Position numbers and translations under genes: made by a program. Below, in pieces: positions 63,182 through 64,000 of a DNA stretch of 64,000 nt (the first letter of the stretch is position 1; the number at the start of each line of letters is the position of its first letter). This DNA is from Amycolatopsis nalaikhensis (GTDB taxonomy: Bacteria; Actinomycetota; Actinomycetes; Mycobacteriales; Pseudonocardiaceae): the NCBI RefSeq assembly GCF_030264295.1, contig NZ_CP127173.1, forward strand, positions 503,501 through 567,500, given 5' to 3'. The notes under the pieces are model-generated. The model did no database searches and had not been told where the DNA came from. It saw only the letters and a program-made list of their open reading frames with translations.

Positions 63182-64000
63182 TGTCCGGGAACCGGCTCGA
63201 GGACCTGCTGCGCCCGCTCGCGCCGCAGGTCCTCGGGGTCGTCGCGCGGCGGTTCCGCGACTTCGACGCCGCGGAGGACGCCGTGCAGGACGCCCTGCTG
63301 GAGGCCGCGCGGGACTGGCCGTCCGGCGGCGTGCCGGACAACCCGCGCGGGTGGCTGGTCCAGGCCGCTTCGCACCGGCTGACCGACCGGCTCCGCAGCG
63401 ACCAGGCGCGCCGTCGCCGGGAGGAGGCCGCGGCGCGGGAGCCGGCGCCGTCGTGTGTCGCGGAAACCGACGACACCCTGGTGCTGCTGTTCCTGTGCGC
63501 GCACCCGGCGCTGACGCCCGCGTCGGCGATCGCGCTGACGCTGCGCGCGGTCGGTGGCCTGACCACGGCCGAGATCGCCGGGGCGTTCCTGGTCCCGGAG
63601 GCGACCATGGCGCAGCGGATCAGCCGGGCCAAGGCGCGGATCAAGGCGTCGGCCGTGCCGTTCCGGCTGCCCGAGCCCGGTGAGCGCGAGGCCCGGCTGC
63701 GGTCGGTGCTGCACGTGCTCTACCTCGTGTTCAACGAGGGCTACACGCGCAGCGCGGGCCCCGGCCTGCACCGCACCGCATTGTCCGCGGAAGCGACACG
63801 GCTGACGCGCCTGCTGCACCGGATGCTGCCGGACGACGGCGAGGTCGCCGGGCTGCTCGCCCTGATGCTGCTCACCGACGCACGGCGCCCGGCGCGGACC
63901 GGGCCGTCCGGTGAGCTGGTGCCGCTGGCCGAGCAGGACCGGACCAAGTGGGACCGCGCGCTGATCCGGGAGGGCGTCGCGCTGGTCACCGAAGCGCTCG
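63181..64000 (+). CDS. ECF42-type sigma factor with C-terminal extension, cut by the window edge
   Basis: 273 residues visible, continuing beyond base 64000. Region 2 (ARRFRDFDAAEDAVQDALLE; NPRGWLVQAASHRLTDRLRS) and region 4 (ALTLRAVGGLTTAEIAGAFL; VPEATMAQRISRAKARIKAS). Then the DUF6596/TPR-like extension typical of ECF42 (VLYLVFNEGYTRSAGPGLHR, LALMLLTDARRPART). ECF42 members lack a classical anti-sigma; the extension and the DGPF partner are thought to regulate them. Confidence 0.92.
   Translation, partial: MSGNRLEDLLRPLAPQVLGVVARRFRDFDAAEDAVQDALLEAARDWPSGGVPDNPRGWLVQAASHRLTDRLRSDQARRRREEAAAREPAPSCVAETDDTLVLLFLCAHPALTPASAIALTLRAVGGLTTAEIAGAFLVPEATMAQRISRAKARIKASAVPFRLPEPGEREARLRSVLHVLYLVFNEGYTRSAGPGLHRTALSAEATRLTRLLHRMLPDDGEVAGLLALMLLTDARRPARTGPSGELVPLAEQDRTKWDRALIREGVALVTEAL

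Overview
The window is about 70% G+C, densely coded and full of ATGA/GTGA start-stop overlaps. It comes from an actinomycete, most likely the Pseudonocardiaceae (Amycolatopsis-like). The best support is gene order: gatB-gatA-gatC, a divergent ACT-domain gene, ligA, a short MetE-like gene, mnmA, a cysteine desulfurase, an acyltransferase/GNAT pair, etfA-etfB, a methyltransferase, a GH57 enzyme and a family-4 glycosyltransferase. They follow the same order as Mycobacterium tuberculosis Rv3009c to Rv3032, with accessory blocks inserted.

Layout. 1-4.5 kb: the end of an unknown gene, then a four-gene minus-strand operon (two Gfo/Idh/MocA oxidoreductases, a DUF6807/PmoA protein, a cupin) behind two LacI-type palindromes. 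4.5-13.8 kb: membrane protein, gatCAB, ACT gene, GNAT, ligA, a hypothetical, and a MetE-like gene. 13.9-18.4 kb: accessory genes (LURP-one protein, MBL hydrolase, two GNATs, a degenerate 13E12/HNH protein). 18.4-20.7 kb: mnmA and cysteine desulfurase. 20.7-24.5 kb: MFS exporter, LuxR-type regulator with an ATPase-like domain, quinone-type oxidoreductase. 24.6-28.2 kb: acyltransferase, OlsB-like GNAT, etfAB. 28.4-38.3 kb: DegV, then the methylglucose-lipopolysaccharide-type methyltransferase, GH57 enzyme and glycosyltransferase, split by a 5-kb insert (glutathione peroxidase, DUF1479, ROK regulator, GH2 enzyme); a 42-residue secreted peptide follows. 38.4-45.1 kb: methyltransferase, TetR/NTF2 pair, and the glyoxylate-shunt locus (malate synthase, isocitrate lyase, divergent RamB). 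45.1-50.7 kb: ECF sigma factor with a membrane partner, threonine dehydratase, NADAR protein, secreted peptidase, GntR regulator. 50.8-56.3 kb: nitrilase-permease operon, hexapeptide acyltransferase, nucleoside hydrolase, NlpC/P60 wall hydrolase. 56.4-64 kb: a flavin monooxygenase of the rifampicin-monooxygenase type behind a 17-codon leader ORF and hairpin, hydrolases, two HxlR regulators with palindromic operators, MFS, a shortened MmcQ/YjbR protein, and a DGPF-domain protein with its ECF sigma factor.

Two patterns cut across the annotation. First, A/T runs of four or more, rare at this base composition, recur in a semi-palindromic setting TGTC-n-(A/T run)-n-GACA, dozens of times, mostly inside genes and often at the cost of rare codons. 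This looks like a dispersed protein-binding or chromosome-organisation motif. Second, all seven places where a gene changes reading frame lie at an AGCTC (six of them GAGCTC), almost always as one extra base. This points to modification-linked sequencing error at that motif rather than to seven pseudogenes.

No tRNA, rRNA, CRISPR array or insertion sequence was seen, and no gene-free stretch exceeds 300 bases.
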